DNA of 64,000 nucleotides from Geosiphon pyriformis. Its lineage: Eukaryota > Glomeromycota > Glomeromycetes > Archaeosporales > Geosiphonaceae. The notes beneath the pieces were generated by a model that saw nothing but the letters and a program-made list of their open reading frames with translations, was not told the origin of the DNA and did not search any database. This document shows, in pieces, positions 37,964 to 50,290 of this stretch (its first letter is position 1; every line of letters starts with the position of its first letter). A program made the translations under genes and the position numbers. The stretch spans positions 65,342 through 129,341 of the forward strand of contig JAAOMT010000785.1 of assembly GCA_016748015.1 (NCBI GenBank). Reading direction: 5' to 3'.

Positions 37964-39682
37964 CAAAAATAATATAAAACCTTTTGTATTTATTAACTAA
38001 ATAAGAAACCTTCCCAAGTTAAAAAAAAAATGGTTTTGGAAACAACGGCTGAACTAGCTTGAAAAAAACTTGCAATCTAGCCGAAATCAAATCAAAGAAT
38101 GGGAGATGTTTATTTTTAATTATTCCGAAAATGGACATGAAAATTTAATTAATAATAATCAGTTTTTGAATTCGGACGAAAAATTATGAAAAAACAAAAT
38201 GAACTTTAGACTTTTATTTTGTATGAGCAAACAGAAAAACAAACAAAAAAACAAACAAACAAATAAACAATATTATTTATTCGAATATTGTTATTAAAAT
38301 TATGGTAAATACAATGTTATTTTCAATTTTTTAAAATTCCAAAGTAAATCTGGAGTATTGAAAATAAATCCACATTTGAATAAATAAGCATTTAGTGGAT
38401 TAAACATGTTTGAAATCTAAGATTTACTTTTCTTTTTCGATTAATATTATTGAGATCAAATTTTTATGTGTGGGGTTTTTTCAATAATCATTTAAGTAGA
38501 AGGCAAAAGTAATAAAGGTTAATATTATTTTGAATAAAAATTATTAAATAATCAATTTTTAATCTTGAAGGTTAGTAACTTTGAATGAATGAATAAATAA
38601 ATAAATGATGAATAAATGATGAATGAATAAATGAATAAATGGCACATAATATTGAAAAAATATAGTCAATCTGTCCAAAAAGCAAAGGTTTTTATAACCT
38701 TTTGGAATAATTTATTATAGAATTTAAAATGAAAAGATAAAAATTTAGTAATTCAGAAATATAATCAAAGATTATTAGTTTTTAAAACACTTTTTAAATT
38801 ATATGTGGTAATAATGTAAATTCATTGATAATTAAGTTGTGAATTTAATTAATAAACAATAACGTTAAAAAAATTTCAAAATAACTATTTACTAAAAATT
38901 ATTTAACGAACATTTTTAAAAATTTTTGAATAAATAATGTATTATGAAAATAAATTTTGAAAACAAAATATACTAAGCATTTGAATTCTAATAAAAAATT
39001 TTATAATATGATAAATATGAAAAAAAAAAATTTGAAATTTCTTTTAAAAAAATAACCTGTTTAACAAGAATTTTGCAATGGTAAAATTTTTTAATAATGA
39101 TTGTTATTAAGTACATGTACTTAAAAAATGAGTTTCCTTTTAAAGCAAAAAAAAATTAATTAGGAGAAATTTTTCATTCATACTTTTTTTTTCATTTATC
39201 AAATACATGTATTCTAATTTTTTTGATATCTATTTATAATAATTAAATCACAATAATCGATTAAATAATAAAATCATATTTTATGCATTATCTTTTGAAT
39301 ATCGGAAAAAGTAAAAACAGGAAAAATGTAGTGAGAGACTACAGAAAATGTATATATATATGTATAGTTTCAAGTAAAAATGCTTATTCGATTTATTACT
39401 CTTTTTATAAACAAATATGTCGTAAAACATTAAATACTTTATGAATTAGATATTTTACAAAGCAATAATTCCAAGGGCGAAATCATTGTGTTCCCAATTT
39501 TGGCAAGATTAGGTGGCAAATTGTACATCCCCATTTTTGCTAAACCTTTTTAAAATGCATTCTTTCAAGCATCTGCATATTTTAACTAGTAAAGGTTTTG
39601 TTACCCGTTACACTTTTGTAATACGCATTATTTACAAAAAGCAAAGAATATCATGAGAACGATTTTTTTTTGAAAGGAATCA

Positions 39683-39764
39683 TACGAACGAACGACGAAC
39701 TAACGAACGAACGAACGAACGAACGAACGAACGAACGAACGAACGAACGAACAAACGAAAGAAG
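39683..39764. repeat. (AACG)n microsatellite in PLAC8 5' flank
   Basis: Around 18 AACG units with slight interruptions at both ends, ending about 90 bp before the PLAC8 ATG. It is likely within the promoter or 5' UTR, and is CpG-rich (one CpG per unit) in a CpG-poor region. Confidence 0.93.
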
Positions 39765-39853
39765 AAACGAGATAAAAAAACATTTTTCAATTACGAACCA
39801 AAATTAATTTTCAAAAAAAATAATACTTCAAAATAAAGAAGCGATAGAATAAT

Positions 39854-40954
39854 ATGGAAAATCCAGATTCTACACCATCACCACCACCACCTTATTGGCA
39901 ACCGCCACCAAAACAAGAAGCCGATTATCCTCCAAATCAAACTTATCCACAACAACAAGGAGGAACATATCCACAACAACAAGGAGGAGCATACCCACAA
40001 CAACAAGGAGGAGCATACCCACAACAACAAGGAGGAGCATACCCACAACAACAAGGAGGAGCATACCCACAACAACAAGGAGGAACATACCCACAACAAC
40101 AAGGAGGAACATACCCACAACAGCAAGGAGGAACATACCCACAACAGCAAGGAGGAACATACCAAGGACAACCACAAATGGTATATGTAGCTCAACCTCA
40201 AATGCAATCACCTATCTTGTATCAAAATACAGGAGCATCACCACCACCTCAACAATTAACTGGCCAGGGTGTGGTAAACCCAACTGTTTCGTTCGCTCCA
40301 AATGTTTCCTCTCAAGGTGGTCCACCACCGAAAGATTGGAAATATGGTTTATTCGATTGTTTCTCTGTTCCTGATATTTGTAAGTGGCATAATATTTAGG
40401 ATCAAGGCTTGAATTAAACGGGAAAAGAAGGGAGGGGAGGGGGGTTCAAAGCATTATATTAAGAAATTTTCCTTAATTTGAAATTTATTTTCAGGCTGCA
40501 AAGCATGTTGTTGTCCATGCTTCATTTATGTAAGTTCAAAATTTCTTGAGTATTGGAAATGATTTTTATTTATGTCTAAATATTAAATATTTTTTAATTG
40601 TTTGAAAACCAGGGTGAAACAAAGTCAAAATCGGAAGGGGATCCCACTATAGCAACTACAAATTGCCTAATATATTTATTAGCATGTTGTGTTGGGTTCC
40701 AGTGTTGTCTCGGAACACTTACCCGTGGAGATATTCGTCGGAAGAATAATATCAAGGTAAGCTCTTGAATGCATGATTTTTGTTTTTCGTTCGTTCTTTC
40801 AAAACTATATTTCATTCATTTAATCTAATCCCCCCTATTCATCTTCCTTTATTTGTCTTTAAAGGGAGGAGTGGGAGAAGACGCATTTATGCATTTCTGC
40901 TGTGAATGTTGCGCCTTAATCCAAGAGAATCGTGAATTTGATGATCAGGTTTAG
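39854..40954 (+). CDS. PLAC8-family cysteine-rich protein with YPQQQGG repeats
   Basis: Four exons, 39854-40379, 40495-40529, 40613-40756 and 40865-40954, in phase, give 264 aa. Residues 1-155 are Pro/Gln/Gly/Tyr-rich, with nine near-identical eight-residue units YPQQQGG(A/T) encoded by a 24-bp minisatellite. The PLAC8 domain begins at WKYGLFDCFSVPDICCKACC with CCCPCF, continues with LLACCVGFQCCLGTLTRGDI and ends with MHFCCECCALIQENREF, matching the family's two Cys clusters, the G...R..IR segment and the final CC..C.L.QE.RE. PLAC8 proteins act at membranes in cell-size control, metal resistance (plant PCR type) or calcium influx (plant type); the role here is unknown. The start is the first ATG, just after the (AACG)n array. 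Confidence 0.92.
39946..40161 (+). repeat. 24-bp coding minisatellite
   Basis: About nine tandem copies of a 24-bp unit (TATCCACAACAACAAGGAGG + A/G CA) in the PLAC8 gene. Units differ by A/G at the Thr/Ala codon, TAT/TAC, and CAA/CAG in the last two units. Copy number is likely to vary between strains or nuclei. Confidence 0.95.
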
Positions 40955-41569
40955 AATTGAGAAAGTTCAAAAATTAATGGTTAATATATAACTGTATTAA
41001 AAAGAGAGTATAATTTTTAATTCACTCTAGCTTCTACTCTTAACCATGGTAAATCTTTTAAGATAATAGAGTTTAATAATTTTCTATGCGATAGTGAAAT
41101 GATTTCCTTTAAAATAACCTAATAATGATACATCTTTAGAGTCAAAAAATCCAATTTATAGGCTTTAATTGGTATTAATTAATTTATTCAAAGTAAAATA
41201 TAATAAACCATGATTATCGAATACTTTTTATTTAAACGAATGAGATTTAATGAAAAATCTCTAAAGAAATAGTGAACATGGAACAAACAAAAATATTGAA
41301 AATTAAATAACCATTAGAATCAAGAATCGGAAAATTGTAATACTTCTGAAAACATTAAAAGATGCCTTTTAACATAAATCAAGAAATGTATTTTAACAGT
41401 CAAAAAATTACAAGAAAAGATATAAATTTAATCGAATAAAACAAAAGCCTTTAATAATAATAATAATAAAAATTATCACATTTTTATAACTATTGAACCA
41501 TTCTAAATAATAAAAAAATTAGATAATTAGCAAAATATTTTATATAAAAAAAATATTAATAATATTCAA

Positions 41570-41603
<34 letters not shown>

Positions 41604-44033
41604 TATCGAGTGAAGTCAAATAATTAATTATCTCATTTTTTTTTTGGATAAAAGCTTCAAAATTACAAAGTTGTTTGGTTTTAACCTAAGATTAAAATAG
41701 GATTTTTTAATTAGTTTTTATTTTAATAATAATTGCAATTTTAAAAGTTATTTTATAATTTTTGTAATTTTTGTGATTTTTTTGCATTATTTAGTATAGT
41801 TTTTGTAATATTAACTAGCATATTATAGTACATAATTAAAGTAAAATGTTCGATTCGCATTTTTTAAGTATAATTAACCATCTGAATAAATTAAGACTAC
41901 ATTACACTACATTAAACATATTTAAGTACTATTTTCAAATTTAAAACATTACAGCATATCAAATCTATAAAATTAAATAAATAAACAAACATGTTCAAAT
42001 TTTATAAAATAATTGTTACCAAACTCAATTTCAAAAACATTCAAAATTTCTAAACATTTTCATTATTAGATATCTACACATTTACTTAAATTGAGCCATT
42101 TTTTTTTAGCAAGCCATATAACTTTATTACAGCATGCAATTTAGCTAAAAGCTTTTATATTACTGTTTAATATTTGTTTGTTATTGCCACTACCAAATCT
42201 ATTATCTTGTACTTAGCCAAACAAAATTTGAAAACATATTAAAAGATTTATTATACCAAATTTTTGGCATCAAATATTAAACAAACAAAATTTGAAATTT
42301 CTATTTTAATTAATTTTGCTCTATTACTGATTTTTAAAACTATTCAAGTTTTTCAACTTTTTAAACTTGGCAAAAAAATTTTTAGCTGCATTATTTGTTT
42401 TATTTAAAATTTTAATTGATTAAACAAAAAATGATCCAATTTTCTATATTAATATAATCTTTATTAGAATAAGTATTTTTATACGACTTTTTATATTATG
42501 TCACAAACAATTATTTAAAAAATTTTTATAAATAATTAACCCAATTATTTTAAAAATTTGAAAAAATCTCAACTATCGACTTTTCAATAATAAATATAAT
42601 TACATTGCAGTAAAACTCAATTTTTCTGCAAGAATTCTTAATTGTAAACTCGTTCAAATAATAAAAGAAAAAAATTTATAAGTTAAAGTAAATTTGTTTA
42701 ATTCATTAATTGCAAATAGAAATATTTCTTAGGCCTAAGATAAATTAATATTTTTTATTGAAATTTGTAAATAGTAAATTTCAAAGTATTAGTTTAGCAA
42801 TTGTAAATTTCAAAGAAATAATTAAAATAATTTGAGTTTTTAAATAAAAATTTTATTAAATTAATTTGTATTGTAATTAATTATATTTGTTATATATTTA
42901 TTATAAAATATATTTTCTTGAAGTAAAAAGCTTTTCTTATATAATCTTTTTCTAATATTATCTTGCTAATATTTAACAAATTTTGAGAACTAAATATCCT
43001 TTTTGGCAAATTACAAACTATTTTGGTAAACTATTAAATATTTTAGTAAATATTTCAATGTAAAATATATTAGCTAATCTAATTATTGCCTTTAGTTATA
43101 TTTGTGTATTATACAAATTAGATTATTAATTAAATAATAAGTGATAAATGTATAATAATATTATATTTTAATTAACGATAAGAATTATTTGGATAATTTC
43201 ATTCTAATTTTTAACTTAATTTCGACTGGTAATAGTATACAATATTTATAATCTTTGTTATTTATTAGCATATTACTTTAATTTACATAATATTCTTATA
43301 ATTATACAATTAGCATAAAAAACAAGATAATTTACTTTATATAATATTTTTAAGTAAATAGCAATGTAATTAATTAAGGTTAAATATTTGTGCTTATATG
43401 TAAGTTAAGTTTAGTTTAAATTAATTTAAATAGCTATTTGTATATATTAAAGCATTTTTTACTTTATTTTAAACATATATTAGATTAAACCTTTTGAAAT
43501 AAATGAAATATATCAAATCACATTTAATACTATTTAGATGTAAAAGTTCTAGAATCAAATCAATTCGAAATAAATTTAGCAAAACCTATATTAATGAGAA
43601 GTTTCTTAAGAAATAATGAGCCTTTCGATTATTAGAAAAGATAAATTTTAACAAATATTTTGATATCACAAATAACATGATTGTGATGTTAGTGAGTTTA
43701 TGTTATTTGATAAGCAAAAAGGGATTTGTTTAAAATTCATAAATAAAAATATTTAATGACTGAAATTAAATTTAAAAATTTATTTGGCGAATAGAAAAGT
43801 CTTTTCACAATATTTTTACTAGGTTGTGAAAAACCATCCCAACAACCAATTCTTCTGTTAAAGAAGCTTTAATAAACTGCTAAACAAGAAACAAATAAAC
43901 ATCAGATGTCGAAATTGGCATAAAGAAACGATAATTTATAAACTATAGTGAGTGCTCAAGATAATTGAGATTTTCTCATTTCAGGCTTTGAAATAAAAAT
44001 TTTAGTTTATAAAAGAAACAGAATATTTTTTAA
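40955..44033. other. AT desert, no gene seen
   Basis: Very AT-rich. (TAA)n at about 41455-41470 and (TTA)n at about 41573-41601. From 41.7 to 43.8 kb many short TTTA/TTAA words occur but no frame with a motif. Confidence 0.65.
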
Positions 44034-44288
44034 ATGTCATCTTTATTGCAATTTTTTGGTAATTTATTCCCGGTAAAATGGGGATTCAAAAGAAACAAAA
44101 AGCTTCTTTTTTACTTCCTATTATTAATGATAATTATATTGAAATTGTTATCCTATAATCCTTCTAACTTAATTCCTTTTCCCCTTTTAAAGATAAATAA
44201 CTCCAATGATAAAATTTTAAATTTTGGCTTGTTAACTCATAATTTAATAACTACAAAATCAGACCTTTCAAAACGTGCATTAAGTTGA
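44034..44288 (+). CDS. possible small membrane/secreted protein
   Basis: An ATG-started 84-codon frame in a region where open frames are otherwise low-complexity. It has a short N-terminus with basic residues (KWGFKRNKK) and then one hydrophobic helix (LLFYFLLLMIIILKLL), followed by a polar stretch that ends in SKRALS. This would be a signal anchor or an uncleaved type II segment. No family recognised; it may be chance. Confidence 0.25.
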   Translation: MSSLLQFFGNLFPVKWGFKRNKKLLFYFLLLMIIILKLLSYNPSNLIPFPLLKINNSNDKILNFGLLTHNLITTKSDLSKRALS

Positions 44289-44389
44289 TTTATTGATTAA
44301 CTTATAAAGATTTTGATTATGATCGATTAAAATTAAACAATTTTTTATAATTTAAGCATTCAAAAAATGAGAATGCAATTTTCGGTTAA

Positions 44390-45230
44390 TCAAAGTCAAA
44401 AGACCATTCGTTATCATCAAAACATATGTTTGGAATTATTCCATATGTAGACCCAATTCGCTTGGACGATCCAACATTTAGGCATAACTGAGCCTCCGAT
44501 ATTTATTCGTTGGGTGTTTTGCTATGGGAAATAGCGAGCGGTCATCCTCCTTTTCAGGATCGTGTAAATGATTTAACTTTAGCAGTTGAAATTATAAATG
44601 TGAAGAGGGAAAATTGCGCAGAAATTTCTGGAGGAAAATGGGGAAGGCCTTCCCATTCTTTGAATATTGCATATATTCAGATTTATAAAAAATGTTGGCC
44701 AGGCAAAATCGATGGTAGACTTAATTTTAAAAACTTGTTTCAGTATAGTTAAAGATTGAATTGCTTCGTATCGTATTAGAACGTCCAGCAATTATTGATA
44801 TTCAAAAACAATTTGACGAGATTTCTGTAAAATGGTATCGGCCTGCTGCTGAACAAGGTCATGCAATTGCGCAATTTAATCTGAGTGTTATGTATAGAAA
44901 TGGGCGGGGAGTTGAGCAATCAGATGAAGAAGTTGTGAAGTGGTATTGGGCCGCTGCTGAATAAGGTCATGCAATTGCACAATTTAATTTGGGTGTTACG
45001 TATAAAAAGGAACGAGGAGTTGAGCAATCGAATGAGGAAGCTGTGAACAAGGTCATGGATTTGCTCAATTCCCGTCTGGGTCATGTGTATAAAGATGGGT
45101 GAGGGGTTGATTGGTCGAATGAGGAAGCCGTAAAGGGTATCTGGCTGCTGTTATGGTCATGCGGAGGTGGACTGTTATGTATACGGATGGCTAAGGAGTG
45201 AAGAAATTACATGATTTATAGCACTTCGCC
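44390..45230 (+). pseudogene. kinase-Sel1 pseudogene (copy 3, 5'-truncated)
   Basis: It starts in the kinase activation loop: MFGIIPYVDPIRLDDPTF, then TGA at 44489-44491, then ASDIYSLGVLLWEIASGHPP and a C-lobe ending with YKKCWPGKIDGR. The linker carries RPAIIDIQKQF (kinase end). Sel1 units follow: SVKWYRPAAEQGHAIAQFNL, MYRNGRGVEQSDEEVVKWYW, then TAA at 44962-44964, one more good unit and about two frame-broken ones to 45200. The N-lobe and catalytic loop are absent. The copy is on the opposite strand to the other two relics. Confidence 0.85.
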
Positions 45231-46655
45231 GGAAATAAATTTGAATAAAACTGAAAATTTGAAAAAAATATTATAATTACATTTAACCGACAATTTAACT
45301 TCAAAATTACAAAAATGAATTTTTAAGATAAATACCAAATTGTCATTGTGAAATTATTCAATATGAATTTTTTTATTTGCTTTATAAAAAATACTGCTTA
45401 TCAAATAAATATTGAAATTGTGGATACATGTATTAAGATACACTTTAACAATAACTTTTTAAAATTTTTTAAATTTAATTATAAAATAATACTCAAGAAA
45501 TATTTAATCAATTTGATTAATAATAATATTTATAATATTTATGTTGAAAATTGCAAAAACTTGTTTAATCTTTTAATACAATTAGAAAAATAGTTATAGG
45601 CTTATTTATTTTTTTTATAGAAAATAAATAAAATAATATTTTATATTAAAATTTGAATAAAAAAACAGTCAAGAAAAAAATAAAAAGTTCAAAAATAAGT
45701 ATGTGAGATCTTTTTTTTTAAAATTACTTTCAATTTTAAAAACTTGAAAGAATTTTAAGAGTTAAAAAATAACAAAAATTATTTTCTATAATATATATAT
45801 TAGTAAATTTCATACTTTTTGAAAAAAAACACAAAAAAATATTATTAAAATTTTTTTTAGTAGTTTGCATATGTTTTTAGGTTGAAATTATTAAAATTTT
45901 GCCACATTTGATTGTTAATTATTGATTTTCAATTTTAAACGTTTGTTCATTTTGCTAGAATATTTCGGGATTATAGTCAGTTAAGAATAGTTTAATCAAG
46001 TTCTTGGCAAAGAACTTTATTAAAATTACAAGATTTAAGTACAAATTTGACTTTCTATATAATTAAAGAGAAATCTTGAAATTAATTTTTATTATTTCAC
46101 TTTCTTTATGAGGGTTTTTACAAGAAAATAAGATATTATTATTATTATTTTTATTATTATTATTATATTATTATTATTATTATTATTTTTATTTTTGTTA
46201 ACATAATACTAAGATAAAAATATAATTTTAAAACGCAAATCTAAAACATTTTGAGCAATAACACAAAACGTCTGTTTCTGTGCACTTTAGATCACCATAT
46301 TATCAGTAAAGGATAAATCGATTTGTATCACTTCGTTTTTTGCCACAAAAATTGCGTGATGACAATGTGGAATTAAAATAAAAAACGTACTAGATTTTTG
46401 TAAAACTTTATTATTAGAACAGAACTATTTAAATTCTGTTTTTTTTAGTTTTTTTTTAAAAAAAAAAAGGTTTCCTTTGATTATAATGAATCTGTTCAAC
46501 TCAGTTATGAAATTTCAATGAAACTCTCAAAATTCTTTTCAATCTTCTTAACGACCACTTTTTCTTAAATATATTATAAAGTTTAACCACATTAAAGTTT
46601 AAACATCCATTCTATATTTGAAACGCAACTTTTGAGGAATGCTTAATTTCTTTAA
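45231..46655. other. AT-rich intergenic region
   Basis: No supported gene. TTA-type microsatellite at about 46138-46193; A/T homopolymers near 46440-46470. An Asn/Ile-rich frame at 45348-45593 lacks an ATG start and is not called. Confidence 0.6.
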
Positions 46656-47864
46656 ATGGCTACAATTCACAATTCATATAAGGCTTCCTATCACAATATA
46701 TTAGGAAATCTTTTAGGTGCAGCATTAGTAGGAGCTGCGTTAGCTTTGACAACTCATTCGTACCTTCGATTACGCATACTAAGAACGAACGGTTATAGGA
46801 CTTTAAGTTTAAATATTCTCAACATAGCAACAATATTCAATGAATTCATCATCATCCTTTTTATTTATGCCAATGAAGTTCTTATTTCCCCTTTTTCAAT
46901 ACCATGGTTAAATTTCTTAATCAATTTATTATCACTAGTTTCAAAACCTACAATGATTTATTTGAGTTATTATCGTGCTTCTTTAGTTAATCAACATTTT
47001 CATAATCATCGTTTTCTTCATTATTCTTTTCTTTTTGTTCGAACCCTTGCAATCATCATTTTAATAATAGTAAATTCAATAACAGATTTCACCTGTAATG
47101 ATATAACTATATCTCCAAGGTGTCATACCATTTCTATAATTCGAAAATTTGAAGATTTATTATCTCCACTTTGGAGATTTTATTATATTATAGCTGAAGC
47201 AATTTTTTTTTATAATTTATTGAGATGGCTCCAGCATATTAATAGTGAAAAACGTGATACCAAAATTATTCGTTATATTCGTTTTCAAGCTTTTTTATTC
47301 TTTTTTGATATTGTACAATTGAATGGGATGAGTATTTATCGATTTTTTTCACTTTTGAAAGAAGCAGAACCTATATACATTTATTTAGAATGCTTTAGTC
47401 ATGGGTTCACTGTTTATAATATCACTCAATTTGGTATTTCGATACCAAGTGTTTTTAGAGAAAATCCTAATGATGGTATAATAGCTCCGACATCCTTTGA
47501 AGAAGAGAAATATCAATATTTAGCACCTGTAGAAAACTTTTTAGCTGGTAGTTTCAAGATATTTACTGTTGAAGAGAAAGTTAATGAGGATCCGCAATAT
47601 AATTACAACCATTCCATTGGAAATACAAGCACAACAACGCCAAAAGATTCACGTCAATCAAGTTTAAAGTCGGATTCTGAAAACCAAACTAAATCAAACA
47701 CTTATTCAGATTCCGAGTCATCAACTTGTCATAGATTTTATCTTGATCGAAACTCAGTTTGGTCGACTTCTTCTGATTCCCCGATTTTACAACCACCGCC
47801 GATGATTTATTTAAGAAATGATGAGAATGAAGTCAATTTTGACACTAAATATGACAATGATTGA
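46656..47864 (+). CDS. seven-helix membrane protein (GPCR-like)
   Basis: Intronless gene of 402 aa. Seven hydrophobic helices can be placed: residues ~17-35 (LLGAALVGAALALTT), ~52-72 (LNIATIFNEFIIILFIYA), ~82-105 (PWLNFLINLLSLVSKPTMIY), ~122-145 (FLFVRTLAIIILIIVNSI), ~170-193 (FYYIIAEAIFFYNLLRWL), ~208-230 (FQAFLFFFDIVQLNGM) and ~242-264 (YIYLECFSHGFTVYNI). Residues 265-402 are a polar, Ser/Thr/Asn-rich tail suited to phosphorylation. This is the topology of a fungal G-protein-coupled receptor or a related seven-helix protein, but I see no diagnostic motif (no DRY-like or opsin Lys). It is likely at the plasma membrane. Function and ligand unknown. Confidence 0.75.
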   Translation: MATIHNSYKASYHNILGNLLGAALVGAALALTTHSYLRLRILRTNGYRTLSLNILNIATIFNEFIIILFIYANEVLISPFSIPWLNFLINLLSLVSKPTMIYLSYYRASLVNQHFHNHRFLHYSFLFVRTLAIIILIIVNSITDFTCNDITISPRCHTISIIRKFEDLLSPLWRFYYIIAEAIFFYNLLRWLQHINSEKRDTKIIRYIRFQAFLFFFDIVQLNGMSIYRFFSLLKEAEPIYIYLECFSHGFTVYNITQFGISIPSVFRENPNDGIIAPTSFEEEKYQYLAPVENFLAGSFKIFTVEEKVNEDPQYNYNHSIGNTSTTTPKDSRQSSLKSDSENQTKSNTYSDSESSTCHRFYLDRNSVWSTSSDSPILQPPPMIYLRNDENEVNFDTKYDND

Positions 47865-48160
47865 TAATACTTTAGCTGGAAGATTCTCAGCGAATTAACG
47901 ATAACAACAACAACCTGTAAAATCTACAAAAATATATTCCTTGTCAAATTTTAAATTGTATATTGTAAATTAAATTTTATCTACTATAAAAATAAATAAA
48001 ATGTAAATATTAATATATATATAATAAAATTAATTATAGCGAAAATATTCTGAGAAGATTTATATATTAACTGGTTTTATAAAAACTATTTCCAAAAATT
48101 TCAGTTATCTCAAATTCATAATTTTAATCTTTATTATTATTATTTATTTATTATTATTAT

Positions 48161-48192
<32 letters not shown>

Positions 48193-50290
48193 AATTACAA
48201 AGCTTTTTTTCAAAAAGGAATGATAATTCAAATGCAAGAATAAATATTTTATCCTTTGATACATTTAAAATTCAAAAGGATTATTAACAAATTGTATTTC
48301 ATATAATTTTAGACATATTCATTTTTCAAATACTCATATTCTGAGATGAATTTAATGGCTATATTTTAAAATATTTATGACGGAAGAATTGAATAATGAA
48401 ATGTTTTATGCTAAATTGATTTGCAAAAATGAAATTTAGTTAATTTGAATTTAAAGAAATGAGCTCAGAATTATTGGATTTATTTTTTGTCAATGATAGT
48501 CTATAATCTTTTGATTTGAGAATATAAAAATTCTTTGATTCAATTCGCACTTAATTTTTAAAATTTTAACGATTTGAAATAAATAAGTGGTTATTTTTTA
48601 AAAACAAAATTTATAAATTTATAAATTATCGTAGTATATTTTGTTGAATATTGTTCTTGAAAAAGATTATTTTTATTATGGCGAAATATAAAGGCAATCT
48701 TTTAAATTTTGGCATGCTATACGGAATTTTCTTTGATGTACCTGTACAACTCCATCAATAAAATATGTACTTAAGTGGCTAAGGAGTAGAAGGATCGGAA
48801 GGAAGCTGATATAGTATTGGTTTGCTAAAAGAATGTGACGATAAAATCTTGCTTTTGATTTGTAATAATGGCTGAGGAAAAACTCTATTTTAAAGATCGT
48901 GATTTATATATATATCGTTTAAGCTGTGAAATAAATTTAATAAAAATAAATATTTCTACAACATAAACCGTTTCAATCGTCCATTTTCGGAAGTGCTATT
49001 TCTTCCGAAGAATTTCGACTACTTATGATGCGCTGAAAACAAAATAAGTTAGTTTTCCCTTCACATAAACGTCACCCTAGACAAAGACTTTTCTACCGAT
49101 TGTACCATTGTACCATATAACGTCTTAAACCATCCATTCAAAATTTATATTCAATTTAAACAAAAATTGTTTCTAAAAGCTGGTTATAGCTCCGAAATTG
49201 TGTGTGAAACGGTATCACTTAAATCTATTTACTGCTTTTTGAAAGGTATAGGGCTAGCTGAAAAGTCATTAATATCCTTGAATTTTATGATAAATAAAAA
49301 TAAACAATTCAATCAGGGGGTCTTAAATAAAACTATATTTGACTATATTAACGATATTTTGGTTTCTTTTATGGCTTTATTTGTAAACAATTATTTAGCT
49401 AAAGACCATAAGAAAGTTAGCAAATATTTCATAATGTGATCATTAATATAATGAAAAACATAATCATATAGTAGAAAGTAATAATAATATAAATGAAAAA
49501 TACAAATATTTTGGTAAATAATTTTAATAAAGCAATAGAAAACCACTATAATTAACAATATTAAATAAAATGTTTTCTTGGAATAAAAAATATTTCATAA
49601 ATTTTGTTATTTAAATTAATTTAAAATATCTGCTTAAAATTATTATATTGAATTTATATTTTATGATACTAAAATATCATTATTATTGCTATTTTTTTTA
49701 AAAACAATATTTTATATCATTAATTAATTTATTAAATCATTTATTAACTGATTTAATTTACAAATATTATTTTTATATTAAATTGATGCAGATTTATTTA
49801 TGATAATTTGCATTTAAATAAACCCATCAAAATTGACAGGCTTTTTAAGAAAAAGATATTTTCTTATAGTTATCAATATGTTGATAATTTGATTTAAAAA
49901 TAAATATAATATGACTAATACTATAATATAATTTTTTTTGTAGTGCCCTTAAAAGTGTAGTCCAACCAACGACTATTATCTTACGATCCAATTGTCACAT
50001 TGGATGTGAATCTGAGTATATTGGCTCAATTGCTAAAATTTGACAATATCTTCTAGTTTTTAGTGCGTATGTTAATATTTTTTTATCAATAACCAAAAAT
50101 AGAAAAAAAGATTACACCTCAAAGGTTTAAATAATATTGCTATAAAATCTATCTACCTCATTCTTTTATATTACGTTTTGCTTTAATCTAATTTACTTTC
50201 TCAATATCATAATTGCAATTTGCCTATTTTGTAAAGTTTTTCAAAAAATAAGAATCTGTGCCGTATTTAATACCTTTTACACACGTTGTA
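47865..50290. other. AT-rich intergenic region
   Basis: Contains (TTA)n stretches at about 48134-48192. A 90-codon frame at 49167-49439 starts at TTG, not ATG, and has no motif. The part from ~49.9 kb may belong to the left flank or LTR of the retrotransposon. Confidence 0.5.

Larger units (their letters stand above)
37561..39853. other. intergenic region with long (TTA)n and (AACG)n
   Basis: AT-rich, with no gene. It contains about 92 bp of perfect (TTA)n (37872-37963), AAACA tandems near 38230-38270, AATA/AATG tandems near 38580-38640, and an (AACG)n array just upstream of the PLAC8 gene. Confidence 0.65.

Noticed and set aside
37774-37977. Poly-Tyr open frame
   Set aside because: Translation of a (TTA)n microsatellite.
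39870-40374. Long open frames on both strands over the PLAC8 minisatellite
   Set aside because: Shadows created by the stop-free 24-bp repeat; only the plus-strand PQ-rich frame joins in phase to PLAC8 exons.
45348-45593. 81-codon Asn/Ile/Lys-rich frame
   Set aside because: Begins at GTG and reflects AT-rich low complexity.
49167-49439. 90-codon plus-strand frame
   Set aside because: It starts at TTG, not ATG, and no family pattern is seen; perhaps a TE-border relic.
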